NCBI RefSeq assembly: GCF_000178955.2
Contig: NC_016631.1
Coordinates: 1,798,001-1,862,000 of the forward strand
Origin: Granulicella mallensis MP5ACTX8
GTDB lineage: Bacteria; Acidobacteriota; Terriglobia; Terriglobales; Acidobacteriaceae
Direction: 5' to 3'
DNA length: 64,000 nucleotides
Shown here: one piece after another, positions 1-9,242 of the stretch
How positions within the stretch are numbered: position 1 is the stretch's first letter
Layout of the letters: every line of letters starts with the position of its first letter
Notes under the pieces: model-generated
Seen by the model: only the letters and a program-made list of their open reading frames with translations
Databases searched by the model: none
What the model was told of the DNA's origin: nothing
Made by a program: the position numbers and the translations under genes

Positions 1-520
1 GGCCCTGCTGCTATTCCCGGCAGTGGGCTGGGCGCTGCACCTGAGCCAGAACCAGTTCGGCCTGTGGGCGGCATTGGCCATCCACGACACGAGTTCCGTG
101 GTGGGAGCTGCGGCGAAGTACGGTGACCAGGCGTTGGCTATCGGAACAACTGTGAAGCTGGCACGGGCGCTGTGGATTGTGCCGGTGTCGTTGATTACGG
201 CAACGTTCATTGCGCGGGGTAGCACACGGAGTTCCGACGCGGGACCGAGGGCCGGGGTAAAGATTCCATGGTTCATCGTGATGTTCTGCGCCGCTGCTGC
301 GTTCAGCACCTACCTCCCAGCTTTGCGCCCCATGTTCGGTGCGCTCAACCATCTGGGCAAGGTGGGATTGACCGCGACGCTGTTCCTGATTGGAACGAGC
401 CTGTCGAAGAAGACGCTGAAGCAGGTGGGCGTCAGGCCCCTGGTGCAGGGAGTCGTGCTTTGGGTGATTGTGGCCGGAGCATCGCTGGCTGCGATCTACT
501 TTAGGGTGATCTCGATCTAG
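1..520 (+). CDS. YeiH-family putative sulfate/anion exporter (5' end outside window)
   Basis: C-terminal part of a polytopic membrane protein of the YeiH/UPF0324 family (putative sulfate exporters). The frame is open to the window edge (reads ALLLFPAVGWALHLSQ), so the GTG at 23 is internal and the true start lies upstream. The family segment FGLWAALAIHDTSSVVGAA is visible near residue 20 of the visible part, followed by several hydrophobic helices and a TAG stop at 518-520. The LysR gene converging on it fits the common yeiH/LysR (YeiE/CysL-like) association. Family call is firm; the substrate is not shown by the sequence. Confidence 0.85.
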   Translation, partial: ALLLFPAVGWALHLSQNQFGLWAALAIHDTSSVVGAAAKYGDQALAIGTTVKLARALWIVPVSLITATFIARGSTRSSDAGPRAGVKIPWFIVMFCAAAAFSTYLPALRPMFGALNHLGKVGLTATLFLIGTSLSKKTLKQVGVRPLVQGVVLWVIVAGASLAAIYFRVISI

Positions 521-564
521 AAGTGTCTAAAGCTGAGGATTGCTGAAAATTGGGATGGCAGTTT

Positions 565-722
565 TGAAGGGTACGGCCTTCAGGCCGTACGTAAATCCCT
601 GGAGAAGGATGCGGCTTTAGCCGCGGAGGGAATGTGGCCGGGCGGAGATTCCCTCCGTGGCTAAAGCCACCCGAGCAACAAAGCATAAACGGCGGGACTG
701 AAGTCCCCCCTTCAAAGCAAAG
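565..722. repeat. Composite palindromic intergenic repeat (type B)
   Basis: The gap between the exporter and the LysR gene is filled by stacked palindromes. There is a perfect hairpin at 571-590 (gtacggcct/aggccgtac), a ggctttagcc hairpin near 612-622, the block attccctc-cgtggctaaagccac, and ggcgggactgaagtccccc-ttcaaagcaa. The last two blocks recur at about 7523-7600 and 15126-15205 in the same order, which defines a repeat family. It lies between convergent genes and could also act as a bidirectional terminator. Confidence 0.7.
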
Positions 723-723
723 T

Positions 724-1662
724 CTAGCCTTCGGATTTATGGCTTGGCCTTCCGGTAGGGCGAGGCGCCAGGTCCTCAGCGCGTTCCAGGACGAAGCGAT
801 GGAACGCGCGGGTAACGCCGGTAGGTTCCGGGCCGCTGGGTGTGACGAGAGAGAACATGCGTGCGAGTTGCAGACCGCGAATATGCGCAACCCGCAGCGT
901 TCCGAGCGCGAGCTGCGCACGTACCGCCCAGCGCGAGACGAACGCGATGCCCAGGCCCGCTTCCACGGCGCTGAGCAGCCCCTCTGTGGAGTCGAAGGTC
1001 ATGCGAATATGCAGGTCGCGAAGGCGCAGGCCGGCGCGTTCGAAGGCCTGCTCGACGATGCGGCGTGAGCCGGAACCGAGTTCGCGGGTCACGAGTGTAG
1101 CCTGCTGAAGCTGTGCAGGCTCGACCTCCTCGCCGGCCCACTCGTGAGTGGCGGGAACGACGCAGATCATGTGATCTTCCATGAAGGGCTCGATGCGGAC
1201 GTCCTGACGCATGGCGGGGCCTTCGATCAGCGCAAGCTGGACGCGATGGCCGACGAGGGCTTCGAGCGCCGCCTGAGTATTGCCGCCGATGACGTCGATG
1301 TTGACCTTCGGGTTCTCGATCAGGAAGGCGGCGATGAGCCGTGGAAGCAGGTATTGGCCGATGGTCTGCGAAGCCGCAAGCGTGAGGTGGCCGGCGTTGG
1401 TGCTGGTTGTCGCGGCGACGGCCTGGCGGGCCTCTTCGGAAAGGTCCGCCAGCCTTTCAGCATAGGGAAGGAGCGCGGTTCCGGCGGTGGTGAGAGTGAT
1501 CTTGCCGCCGGCGCGGTCGAAGAGCGCCACGTCGAGCTCTGTCTCCAGCGCCTTGATCTGCTGCGTGATGGCGGGCTGGGTAAGCAGGAGTTCTTCAGCG
1601 GCAACGCGGAAGTTGCGATGGCGGGCGACGGCGCGGAAGACGCGGAGGCGGAAGTTCTCCAT
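724..1662 (-). CDS. LysR-family transcriptional regulator (CysL/YeiE-like)
   Basis: 312-residue LysR-type regulator. An N-terminal winged helix-turn-helix spans about residues 3-60 (VFRAVARHRNFRVAAEELLL then TQPAITQQIKALE), followed by a periplasmic-binding-like effector domain from about 90 to 290. The ATG at 1662 is chosen because MENFRLRVFRAV is the canonical LysR N-terminus; a longer frame to 1731 adds sequence unlike the family. It converges on the YeiH-type exporter, which suggests a sulfur- or anion-linked role, but the effector is unknown. Confidence 0.88.
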   Translation of the reverse strand: MENFRLRVFRAVARHRNFRVAAEELLLTQPAITQQIKALETELDVALFDRAGGKITLTTAGTALLPYAERLADLSEEARQAVAATTSTNAGHLTLAASQTIGQYLLPRLIAAFLIENPKVNIDVIGGNTQAALEALVGHRVQLALIEGPAMRQDVRIEPFMEDHMICVVPATHEWAGEEVEPAQLQQATLVTRELGSGSRRIVEQAFERAGLRLRDLHIRMTFDSTEGLLSAVEAGLGIAFVSRWAVRAQLALGTLRVAHIRGLQLARMFSLVTPSGPEPTGVTRAFHRFVLERAEDLAPRPTGRPSHKSEG

Positions 1663-1691
1663 AGCGTTCAGAGTACAGCTACGGGAGACTT

Positions 1692-2063
1692 CTAAGGCAG
1701 CACGGCCTCGGCTTCGATCTCGACGCGCCACTTGGGGTTGAGCAGGGCGGCGACGACCATGGTGCTCGCTGGGCGGATCGTTCCGAAGACCTCACCGTGA
1801 GCCCGGCCGATCTCTTCCCAGTCCTCGACGCGGGCGAGGAACATGCGCGTGCGGACGACGTGCTCGAAGGTGGCTCCAGCCTGCGAAAGCGCAGTCTCGA
1901 TGAGCTTGAGGACGACGCGGGTCTGCTCGGCGGGCGAGAGGTCTTCTGCCCCAACCGGACCGGTGCCGGAGACGTGGACTACGTTGCCGATGCGTACCGC
2001 GCGGGAGAAGCCGATGATGGGTTCGAAGGGAGAGGTGCCTGGGATGTTGGTGCGGTTGGACAT
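1692..2063 (-). CDS. RidA/YjgF/UK114 family protein
   Basis: 123-residue protein spanning the whole small trimeric RidA fold, with family segments VHVSGTGPVG, VVLKLIETALSQAGATFEHVVRTRM and WRVEIEAEAVL. Classical RidA enamine/imine deaminases keep an Arg about 13 residues before the VEIEA motif. Here an ungapped alignment puts Ser at that place (RPASTMVV), so it more likely belongs to a Rid subgroup of uncertain activity. The ATG at 2063 is preceded by a GGAG ribosome site. It lies 29 bp upstream of the LysR gene on the same strand and may be co-transcribed with it. Confidence 0.85.
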   Translation of the reverse strand: MSNRTNIPGTSPFEPIIGFSRAVRIGNVVHVSGTGPVGAEDLSPAEQTRVVLKLIETALSQAGATFEHVVRTRMFLARVEDWEEIGRAHGEVFGTIRPASTMVVAALLNPKWRVEIEAEAVLP

Positions 2064-2206
2064 GAGACTCCAAAGAGTATGTGAACTGGATGCGTTTTCT
2101 TAAAAGTATCCGGCCAGGCCAAGTCGGAGCAAATGTCGTTCATCGAACAATAGTCGCTGTAGGCATCATTTATGATCTGCACTACTTCTGGTGGGATGGT
2201 GGGGCA

Positions 2207-2869
2207 ATGTGTTTTTCTGCGACGGCGAACTTTGTAGGGAGTGGTGTGCTCGGTGGGATGGGCGTTGCCACGTTGGCGAAGGTAAAACATAGGCGCGAGC
2301 TGTTGTTCGCCTCGCTACCGGCTCTGTTTGCAGTGCATCAGTTCATCGAAGGCTTTGTCTGGCTGGGGCTGGACGGCATCCTGTCGCCGACGGTGGCGCA
2401 CAACATGGGAGCGGCGTTCGTGCTCTATGCGCAGGGCCTGCTGCCGTTCCTGATGCCGCTGAGCATCATGCTGTTTGAGCCGACGCGAGCGCGACGGCGG
2501 ACGATGCTTCCCTTCGTCATACTGGGGACACTGCTGACGCTTTATATGCTGTGGGGACTGGCGGCGTATCCGCTGCAGGTATCGGTGATGGACAACAGCA
2601 TTGTGTATGTGAACTATGCGACCAACATGACCTGGATCGCGGTGCTCTATGTGATTGCGACATGCGGCTCGCTGTTCTTCTCGAAGGTCAAGGCGATGGT
2701 GTTCTTCGGCACCGCGAACCTGGTGATCCTGCTGGCTGTGATGGCGGTGAAACGCTATGCCTTCACCTCGCTGTGGTGCGCGTATGCTGCGGTCGCCAGC
2801 GTGATTATCCTGATGTACTTCTGGAAGAGCCAGGGGATCAGGCCGTTTAAGTATGTCGAGGCGATTTGA
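2207..2869 (+). CDS. DUF6629-like polytopic membrane protein
   Basis: 220-residue hydrophobic protein with about seven predicted membrane spans. The N-terminus MCFSATANFVGSGVLGGMG and the segment FAVHQFIEGFVWLGLDG match the DUF6629 family of unknown function. The ATG at 2207 is chosen over an upstream frame from 2081 because the family begins with MCFSATA and a G-rich ribosome site precedes it. It is followed by a strong bidirectional terminator. No function can be assigned. Confidence 0.8.
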   Translation: MCFSATANFVGSGVLGGMGVATLAKVKHRRELLFASLPALFAVHQFIEGFVWLGLDGILSPTVAHNMGAAFVLYAQGLLPFLMPLSIMLFEPTRARRRTMLPFVILGTLLTLYMLWGLAAYPLQVSVMDNSIVYVNYATNMTWIAVLYVIATCGSLFFSKVKAMVFFGTANLVILLAVMAVKRYAFTSLWCAYAAVASVIILMYFWKSQGIRPFKYVEAI

Positions 2870-2896
2870 GTGGATCGCGGTATTTGTGGAAGCCAT

Positions 2897-2932
2897 GAAA
2901 AGGGCGAACGCTATAGCGTTCGCCCTTTTTTC
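2897..2932. terminator. Bidirectional intrinsic terminator
   Basis: A perfect 26-nt palindrome at 2901-2926 (arm agggcgaacgct) has an A run on its left and a T run on its right, so it can terminate both the DUF6629 gene and the convergent gap gene. Confidence 0.9.
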
Positions 2933-2947
2933 TTGAGGCAATGAGAC

Positions 2948-3952
<1,005 letters not shown>

Positions 3953-4070
3953 GTGCTCGTGTGACCTCTTCTTCTGGTTTGCAGGGGGCGTTGCGCCCTT
4001 GAGAAGCACGTCGAACGGCCCGCGCCTCAGTTCTTTGAGGCTACCAAAGGGGAGGGGTGGGGGCAAACGG

Positions 4071-4181
4071 GGCGAGGGATTAGGGCTTAGGGATTAGGGA
4101 TTAGAACCGTGTTTTCTCCGGAATCGAGAGGATGTAGGCCAGTTTTTCTAATCCCTAATCCCTGAGCCCTAATCCCTCGCC
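4071..4181. repeat. Inverted repeat built of ATTAGGG-like units
   Basis: 35-nt arms at 4071-4105 and 4147-4181 are reverse complements with one mismatch, separated by 41 nt. Each arm consists of GGGATTA/GGGCTTA heptamers (gggattagggcttaggg). The structure fills the divergent spacer between gap and the kinase-like gene, so it may form a cruciform or a long RNA hairpin in either leader. Confidence 0.85.
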
Positions 4182-4218
4182 TTTGCGGCATAGGGAACGC
4201 GTGTGTTACAAACCAGCT

Positions 4219-5091
4219 ATGCGCGAATGGTTGCGCGAGAAACTCATGAGAAGACGTTCGAAGCGTGGACCGAATGATTCGGAGTCCACGGGCAAGATAG
4301 GGCAGGAGCTCCCTGCGAACCAGCAGGCACCCCTGCGCCCCTCATATCCTGAGCCGGCGGCGAAGGCCGAACCCGATGTGCCCGAGCCACAGGCCGAAGT
4401 TGTGCCTGTGCAGGAGCAAGCGGTTTTGGAGCCTCAGCACGAAGCTCAGCCAGAACCCCAGGTAGAAACCCCCACCGTCCCGCAGATCGTCCACGAGACG
4501 CAGCCGGAGTCGCTCGCGACCCCGCCCGCCGAGCCTGTGGCTGTGCCGGCGAAGTCGCCGCGCGGCTACGTCGTGCTGACGATCGGGCTGCCCGGATCGG
4601 GTAAGACCACCTGGTACAAGCGCCGCGGCGTCACCCCGCTTTCGAGCGACATGCTGCGGAATATCCTGTTTGACGACATCACCGATCAGCGCTACCAGGG
4701 GCTGGTCTTCAGCACGCTGCGCAGCCTGCTGCGCGCTCGGCTGATCGCCAAGATGCCGTGGAACTACGTCGACGCCACCAACCTCAGCCCGCACGAGCGC
4801 CGTCAGTGGATCAAGATGGCCAAGAGCTTCGGCTATGAGGTGCAGGCGGTGTTCTTTGACGTGCCCCTGGCGGTTTGCCTGGAACGCAACTCGAAGCGCG
4901 AGCGCCAGGTAACCGACGAGGTCATGCACAAGATGGCCGAACGGCTGCGTCCGCCGGTCTTCAAGGAAGGCTTCGACAAGATCACGGTGGTGCGCGTGAA
5001 GGGCGCTGCCCCCTCGGCAACACCCGAACCGGCGGCAGGACAGCCGCAGGGTAGTGCAGAGAACACGCCCGAGGCTGCGGTCGAAGGCTGA
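4219..5091 (+). CDS. AAA_33-type P-loop kinase-like protein with disordered N-terminus
   Basis: 290-residue protein in two parts. Residues 1-113 are basic at the start (REWLREKLMRRRSKR) and then rich in Pro/Glu/Gln/Ala, so probably disordered. Residues 115-260 form a polynucleotide-kinase-like P-loop domain: Walker A GLPGSGKT at 123-130, SSDMLRNILFDD, VDATNLSPHERRQW and the Arg-rich lid ERNSKRERQVTDEVM. The family phosphorylates RNA/DNA ends or small molecules; the substrate is unknown here. The ATG at 4219 is preferred to the TTG at 4183, which lies next to the inverted repeat; neither has a strong ribosome site. Confidence 0.75.
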   Translation: MREWLREKLMRRRSKRGPNDSESTGKIGQELPANQQAPLRPSYPEPAAKAEPDVPEPQAEVVPVQEQAVLEPQHEAQPEPQVETPTVPQIVHETQPESLATPPAEPVAVPAKSPRGYVVLTIGLPGSGKTTWYKRRGVTPLSSDMLRNILFDDITDQRYQGLVFSTLRSLLRARLIAKMPWNYVDATNLSPHERRQWIKMAKSFGYEVQAVFFDVPLAVCLERNSKRERQVTDEVMHKMAERLRPPVFKEGFDKITVVRVKGAAPSATPEPAAGQPQGSAENTPEAAVEG

Positions 5092-5119
5092 CGGTAGTTC
5101 GCAGCGAAATCGAATGAAC

Positions 5120-5163
5120 GAAGGACCCGCGCATGAGTGATATCACCCATGCGCGGGTTCTTC
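5120..5163 (+). terminator. Hairpin terminator after the kinase-like gene
   Basis: Stem gaaggacccgcgcatg (5120-5135) pairs with catgcgcgggttcttc (5148-5163) with one G-T pair, around a 12-nt loop. It lies just downstream of the kinase-like gene and before the ABC operon. Confidence 0.6.
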
Positions 5164-5228
5164 GCCTTCCAACCCATCGAGCAAAGAACGCTCGTTAGAA
5201 GTTTGCTCTATCCATAACGGAATCTTCT

Positions 5229-5975
5229 ATGGCTACCCAGGATGTGGAGTTCGCGCAGGTGAGCTTTACGGTTGAGGGTGGCCGTCAGCTTTTAAGCGAG
5301 ATCTCTCTGCGGGTTGAGCCCGGCACCACCACCGCCCTGCTGGGCCGCAGCGGCTCCGGCAAGACGACGTTGCTGCGCACGGTAAATGCGCTGGTGCGGC
5401 CGACCTCCGGACGCGTTCTGGTCGGCGGCCAGGACGTCTCCAAGACCGATGTGATCGCTCTGAGGCGCGGCATCGGTTATGTCATCCAGGAGTCCGGGCT
5501 GTTTCCACACATGAGCATCGAGCGAAATGTGGGGATGGCTCTGGAGCTGTCAGGCAAACCTAAAGCCGAGATCGCCGCCCGCGCTGCCGAGATGCTGCAT
5601 CTTGTCGGCTTGCCGGAGGAGATGGCCAAGCGCTACCCGTGGCAGTTGAGCGGCGGACAGCGGCAGCGGGTTGGCCTGGCGAGAGCCTTGGCGTCCAACC
5701 CTGAAGTGCTGCTGATGGACGAGCCCTTCGGCGCGCTCGACCCCCTGACCCGCGCGGAGATGCAGACGATGCTCCGCGATCTGCTGCGTCGCGTGGGCAA
5801 GACGACATTCATCGTGACCCACGATCTGGAGGAGGCGCTGTATCTCGCCGGCCGCGTGGTGTTGCTGGAGGCGGGGCGCATCGTCGCGAACCTTGCGGCG
5901 GACGAGGTGCGCGGATCGCAGAATGAAGCGATGCGCGCCTACGTTGCGGCGACGCATCGTGGAGAGGCGGCATGA
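5229..5975 (+). CDS. Osmoprotectant (glycine betaine/choline type) ABC transporter ATPase
   Basis: 248-residue ABC ATPase energising the transporter encoded by this operon. Walker A GRSGSGKT at 39-46, Q-loop in VIQESGLFPHM, signature LSGGQRQR at about 140-147, Walker B LLMDEPFGALDP, and the H-loop in IVTHDLEEAL. The segment ESGLFPHMSIERNV is typical of OpuCA/OsmV/ProV proteins. It lacks the C-terminal CBS domains of OpuCA, which in that family sense ionic strength. It overlaps the permease gene by 4 nt. Confidence 0.92.
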   Translation: MATQDVEFAQVSFTVEGGRQLLSEISLRVEPGTTTALLGRSGSGKTTLLRTVNALVRPTSGRVLVGGQDVSKTDVIALRRGIGYVIQESGLFPHMSIERNVGMALELSGKPKAEIAARAAEMLHLVGLPEEMAKRYPWQLSGGQRQRVGLARALASNPEVLLMDEPFGALDPLTRAEMQTMLRDLLRRVGKTTFIVTHDLEEALYLAGRVVLLEAGRIVANLAADEVRGSQNEAMRAYVAATHRGEAA

Positions 5976-6601
5976 GCGAGTTCCTGCATCGCTACGGCAG
6001 CCAGATCGCGCGGCTCACCTTCGAGCACCTGTGGCTTACCGCCAGCGCGATGCTGTTTGCGTCGTTGATTGGCCTGCCTCTGGGCATCTTGTTGACGCGG
6101 CAACAGCGGCTGGCAAGGCCTGTGCTGGCGGTAGCCAATATCCTGCAGACGATTCCCAGCCTGGCTCTGTTTGGACTGCTGTTGCCGGTGCCTTTCCTCG
6201 GAGACCGTGCGGCGAGGCTGGCCATCGTCGCGCTGATCGGCTATGCATTGCTGCCGATCCTTCGCAATACCTATGCAGGAATCCGGAGCGTCGATCCGGC
6301 TTTGATCGATGTCTCCAATGCGCTTGGGATGAAAGGGCTGCAACGGCTGGTGAAGGTAGAACTCCCCCTGGCTGCGAGCGTCATTCTGGCGGGCCTGCGG
6401 ACCGCCACTGTGACCTGCGTCGGTGTCGCAACGATTGCAGCGGCAATCGGTGCGGGTGGGTTGGGTGAGTTAATCTTCCGTGGCGTGGCCTCGGTCGATA
6501 ATGGTCTGGTCTTGGCGGGAGCGGTTCCGGCGGCGCTGCTGGCGCTGTGCGCGGATGGGGTGTTGGGGCTGCTAGAGAAAAGGCTGGCGGTGAAGAGATG
6601 A
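5972..6601 (+). CDS. Osmoprotectant ABC transporter permease (OpuCB/OsmW-like)
   Basis: 209-residue inner-membrane permease with about five or six spans. The cytoplasmic EAA loop that docks on the ATPase is visible as DVSNALGMKGLQRLVKVELP near residues 112-131. ANILQTIPSLALFGLL is characteristic of the OpuCB/OpuCD class. The ATGA overlap with the ATPase shows translational coupling. Only one permease gene is present, whereas B. subtilis OpuC has two, so the channel is probably a homodimer. Confidence 0.92.
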   Translation: MSEFLHRYGSQIARLTFEHLWLTASAMLFASLIGLPLGILLTRQQRLARPVLAVANILQTIPSLALFGLLLPVPFLGDRAARLAIVALIGYALLPILRNTYAGIRSVDPALIDVSNALGMKGLQRLVKVELPLAASVILAGLRTATVTCVGVATIAAAIGAGGLGELIFRGVASVDNGLVLAGAVPAALLALCADGVLGLLEKRLAVKR

Positions 6602-7497
6602 GTTGGTGGCCGTTCGGAAAAGATCGATCGAAGAAAAGAGATGCAGAACCAGAACTTGTTACTACACGACAGGCGCCTGGATCACAGATGGATGGGCCAC
6701 GGGTATCTACACTGGACAGGATGGTGCAGCAGTCCTGCAGCCGGGATGAATTGTTTCTGCTGTACTCCAAGCTACTGGAGGAGCGTCTTGGCGTCAGCGA
6801 TATGAAGTTCGTTCACGCTGATGTTATTTCGTTCCAGAAGGCTGGCGGCGGGGAGATGCATAGCTATCTGCAGAACCTCTGGATCGCATACTCACGCAAT
6901 CCTCAATCGCGCGCCGAGGTGATTGAGCAGTATCTCAAGGCGCTAGCCAGCACCATGCAACCGGCGTCGGCCATTACGCGCGAGCAGATCATTCCGCTCA
7001 TCAAGGACTCCGAGTACTTCTCTATCTTTAAAAACAAGCCCAACATCCTCGTGTCGGAACACCTGGTAGCCGATCTTTTTGTGGTGTATGCCGTAGATTG
7101 GCCGGATCGCACGGCAACATTGAGCCAGAGCGAGTTTGAGAAGCTTGGGCTGGAGATGAGCGGCTTGCGCCAGCTTGCGGTGGAGAACCTCAAGGGAATG
7201 CTGACTAACATTGAATGTCATGACGGCGGACCTTGGTCTATGGTTTCGGCTGGGGGGACCTATGAGGCTAGCATTCTCTTACTGGATACCTTTTGGGAGC
7301 ATGTGCGTGAAGAGGTGGAGGGCGACCTCATTGCGGTTGTGCCGGCGCGTGACGTGCTGCTCTTTACGGGAGCAAGCTCTGCTGACGGATTGAAAGAGAT
7401 CAAGGAAAGAGCGACGAAGATCGTGAGCACGGGAGATCATGTGATTTCGGCTACGCTTCTGCGACGGACGAATGGGGTGTGGGCGACGTTTGATTAG
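6598..7497 (+). CDS. DUF1444 (YtpQ)-like protein embedded in the osmoprotectant operon
   Basis: 299-residue soluble protein. The start ATG overlaps the permease stop (ATGA), so it is translationally coupled. The N-terminus MSWWPFGKDRSKKRD is basic and flexible. The core has PLIKDSEYF, the segment VSEHLVADLFVVYAVDWPD and a repeated-strand C-terminus, resembling DUF1444/YtpQ proteins of unknown role. No signal peptide or membrane span. Its place between permease and binding-protein genes is unusual. Family assignment is by pattern only. Confidence 0.7.
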   Translation: MSWWPFGKDRSKKRDAEPELVTTRQAPGSQMDGPRVSTLDRMVQQSCSRDELFLLYSKLLEERLGVSDMKFVHADVISFQKAGGGEMHSYLQNLWIAYSRNPQSRAEVIEQYLKALASTMQPASAITREQIIPLIKDSEYFSIFKNKPNILVSEHLVADLFVVYAVDWPDRTATLSQSEFEKLGLEMSGLRQLAVENLKGMLTNIECHDGGPWSMVSAGGTYEASILLLDTFWEHVREEVEGDLIAVVPARDVLLFTGASSADGLKEIKERATKIVSTGDHVISATLLRRTNGVWATFD

Positions 7498-7522
7498 GCG
7501 CAGAAGAATGTTTCCACACGGA

Positions 7523-7645
7523 CATTCCCTCTGTGACTAAAGCCACTTGGGCGGTAATACTGAGATGGCGAGACTGAAGTCCCGCCCCTTCAAAGCAAAA
7601 GCAGATTCCCTGTGGGAATGACAGAAAGAAAAGCAAGAGCAAAGG
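7523..7645. repeat. Composite palindromic repeat (type B+A) inside the osmoprotectant operon
   Basis: Contains attccctc-gtgactaaagccac, then actgaagtcccgcccc-ttcaaagca (type B), then agattccctgtgggaatgaca followed by an A-rich gaaaagcaagagcaaag tail (type A). It separates the DUF1444-like gene from the binding-protein gene, and its tail provides or abuts the ribosome-binding region of the TTG start. Confidence 0.7.
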
Positions 7646-7655
7646 TTGGGGCGTA

Positions 7656-8546
7656 TTGGAACTGACTCGTATAGTGCGTGCTCTTTTGCTCCTGGCCTTT
7701 ATGACTTGTCTTGTCGCCTGCGCTCCGCCTCGCTCGTCGCACATCGTGATTGGAGCGAAGAACTTCACCGAGCAGGTGGTGCTGGGAGAACTTCTTGCGC
7801 AGGAGATCGAAGCTGCAGGCGGCGGCAAGGTCGAGCGCCGGTTCTGGCTTGCGGGAAGCTATCTATGCCAGCAGGCATTGGTATCGGATCGCATCGATGC
7901 ATATGTCGAGTACACCGGCACGGCGCTGACGGCGATTCTTAAGCAGCCCCTGGAGCGGAATTCCGCAAAGGTCGATGCCACCGTGGCACGGCTGTATGAA
8001 CAGCGCTATCAGGTGCGCGCAGGGCCGGGATTGGGTTTTGAGGACACGTTCGCCATGGTCGTGCGCGGAGACGATGCGCGCAGGCTGGGCTTGAAGGCGA
8101 TCTCCGATGTGGCAAAGCTCGCGCCGCAGTGGAGGCTGGGCGTGGGATATGAGTTTGCCGAGCGGCCCGATGGCCTGGCTGGATTGAATGCAGCGTACGG
8201 CCTGCACTTTGTGGGCGAACCACGCACGATGGAGTTAGGTCTGCTCTATCGATCTCTCGCGGCGCACCAGGTGGACATCGTGGCAGGGAACTCGACCGAT
8301 GGTGCGATCAAGGCGCTGGACTTCGTTGCGCTGGAGGACGATCGGCATTATTTTCCTCCGTATGAGGCTGTGCCGCTAGTGCGCGAAGATTCGCTCAAGC
8401 GATGGCCGCAGATCGGTGTCGCGATGCAGCGGTTGGCGGGCAAGGTAAATGCCGACGAGATGCGCGCGATGAATCTTGCGGTCGAGTCGCAGCATCGAGA
8501 TGCAGGGGATGTCGTGCGGGAGTTTCGCGCGAGGAAAGGATTGTGA
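7656..8546 (+). CDS. Osmoprotectant ABC transporter substrate-binding lipoprotein (OpuCC/OsmX-like)
   Basis: 296-residue lipoprotein that captures quaternary-amine osmolytes for the permease. Signal peptide with lipobox LVAC, lipidated Cys22. The mature part begins IVIGAKNFTEQVVLGELLAQ, diagnostic of the OpuAC/OsmX class, and later has AYVEYTGTAL and VDIVAGNSTDGAI. The start is TTG at 7656 with an AAAGG-like ribosome site; GTG at 7674 is an alternative that would leave a short signal peptide. The stop overlaps the next ATG by one base. Confidence 0.9.
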   Translation: MELTRIVRALLLLAFMTCLVACAPPRSSHIVIGAKNFTEQVVLGELLAQEIEAAGGGKVERRFWLAGSYLCQQALVSDRIDAYVEYTGTALTAILKQPLERNSAKVDATVARLYEQRYQVRAGPGLGFEDTFAMVVRGDDARRLGLKAISDVAKLAPQWRLGVGYEFAERPDGLAGLNAAYGLHFVGEPRTMELGLLYRSLAAHQVDIVAGNSTDGAIKALDFVALEDDRHYFPPYEAVPLVREDSLKRWPQIGVAMQRLAGKVNADEMRAMNLAVESQHRDAGDVVREFRARKGL

Positions 8547-9097
8547 TGGCGGATAACGATGCAGGTGAGGAGTTGGCTCCGAGTCCCGAGAATCGAGTGG
8601 CGAGTCGCGAGCCAGAGCCGTGGCTGCGCGGGACGCTCCCCGAGGTTGAGCCCGTGCGTCGCGCGGTCTTGCATGCGTTGGAGTTAGCAGGCGAGGATGC
8701 CGCACGCTGGTGCAGCGATCTGAGCGAAGAAGAGATCTTTGCCCGGCCCGCGAACCTGCCGTCGGTGGCGTTCCAATTGCGGCATATCGTGCGGTCGCTG
8801 GATCGTCTGCTGACCTATGCAGAGGGGCGGCAGCTTACCGATGTGCAGCGGATGGGGCTGCGCTCGGAGCTGGCTCCCATCGGAACGGCGGCGGATGTGC
8901 ACGCCGAGTTTCGTTCAGAGCTGCAGCGTGCGATGGAGCGTGTTCGAGCCTTTGCGCCGGAGCCGTTCGCGGAGCCGCGCGGCGTTGGCAGAAAGCTGTT
9001 GCCCACAACCGTCGTGGGGCTGCTCATTCACTGTGCGGAGCACACCCAACGGCACACGGGGCAGATGGTGACGACGGTGAAGGTCCTGCGGGCTTAG
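8546..9097 (+). CDS. DinB-like four-helix metalloprotein
   Basis: 183-residue protein of the DinB/YfiT-like superfamily. Metal-binding His candidates: LRHIVRSLDRLL (near residue 76) and the C-terminal HCAEHTQRHTGQM. The ATG at 8546 overlaps the binding-protein stop (TGATG), so it is the last gene of the osmoprotectant operon. The superfamily includes thiol transferases and hydrolases; the activity here is not predictable. Confidence 0.8.
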   Translation: MADNDAGEELAPSPENRVASREPEPWLRGTLPEVEPVRRAVLHALELAGEDAARWCSDLSEEEIFARPANLPSVAFQLRHIVRSLDRLLTYAEGRQLTDVQRMGLRSELAPIGTAADVHAEFRSELQRAMERVRAFAPEPFAEPRGVGRKLLPTTVVGLLIHCAEHTQRHTGQMVTTVKVLRA

Positions 9098-9242
9098 TTT
9101 GGCGAGTCTTTGGTTCGTTGCAGAATGATTGTCCATTTACCACTGCGCGAAGCGCGTTCCCTGACGCTAAAGCGTCACGGTTTGCGCTTCGCGCTGTTCC
9201 AAACAATCTTTTGATCCTTCGACGAAGGAACGACTCACCACA

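Noticed and set aside
4071..4181. Telomere-like TTAGGG sequence
   Set aside because: Units are GGGATTA/GGGCTTA within one inverted pair in an intergenic region; bacterial context and short length give no support for a telomere or plasmid end.
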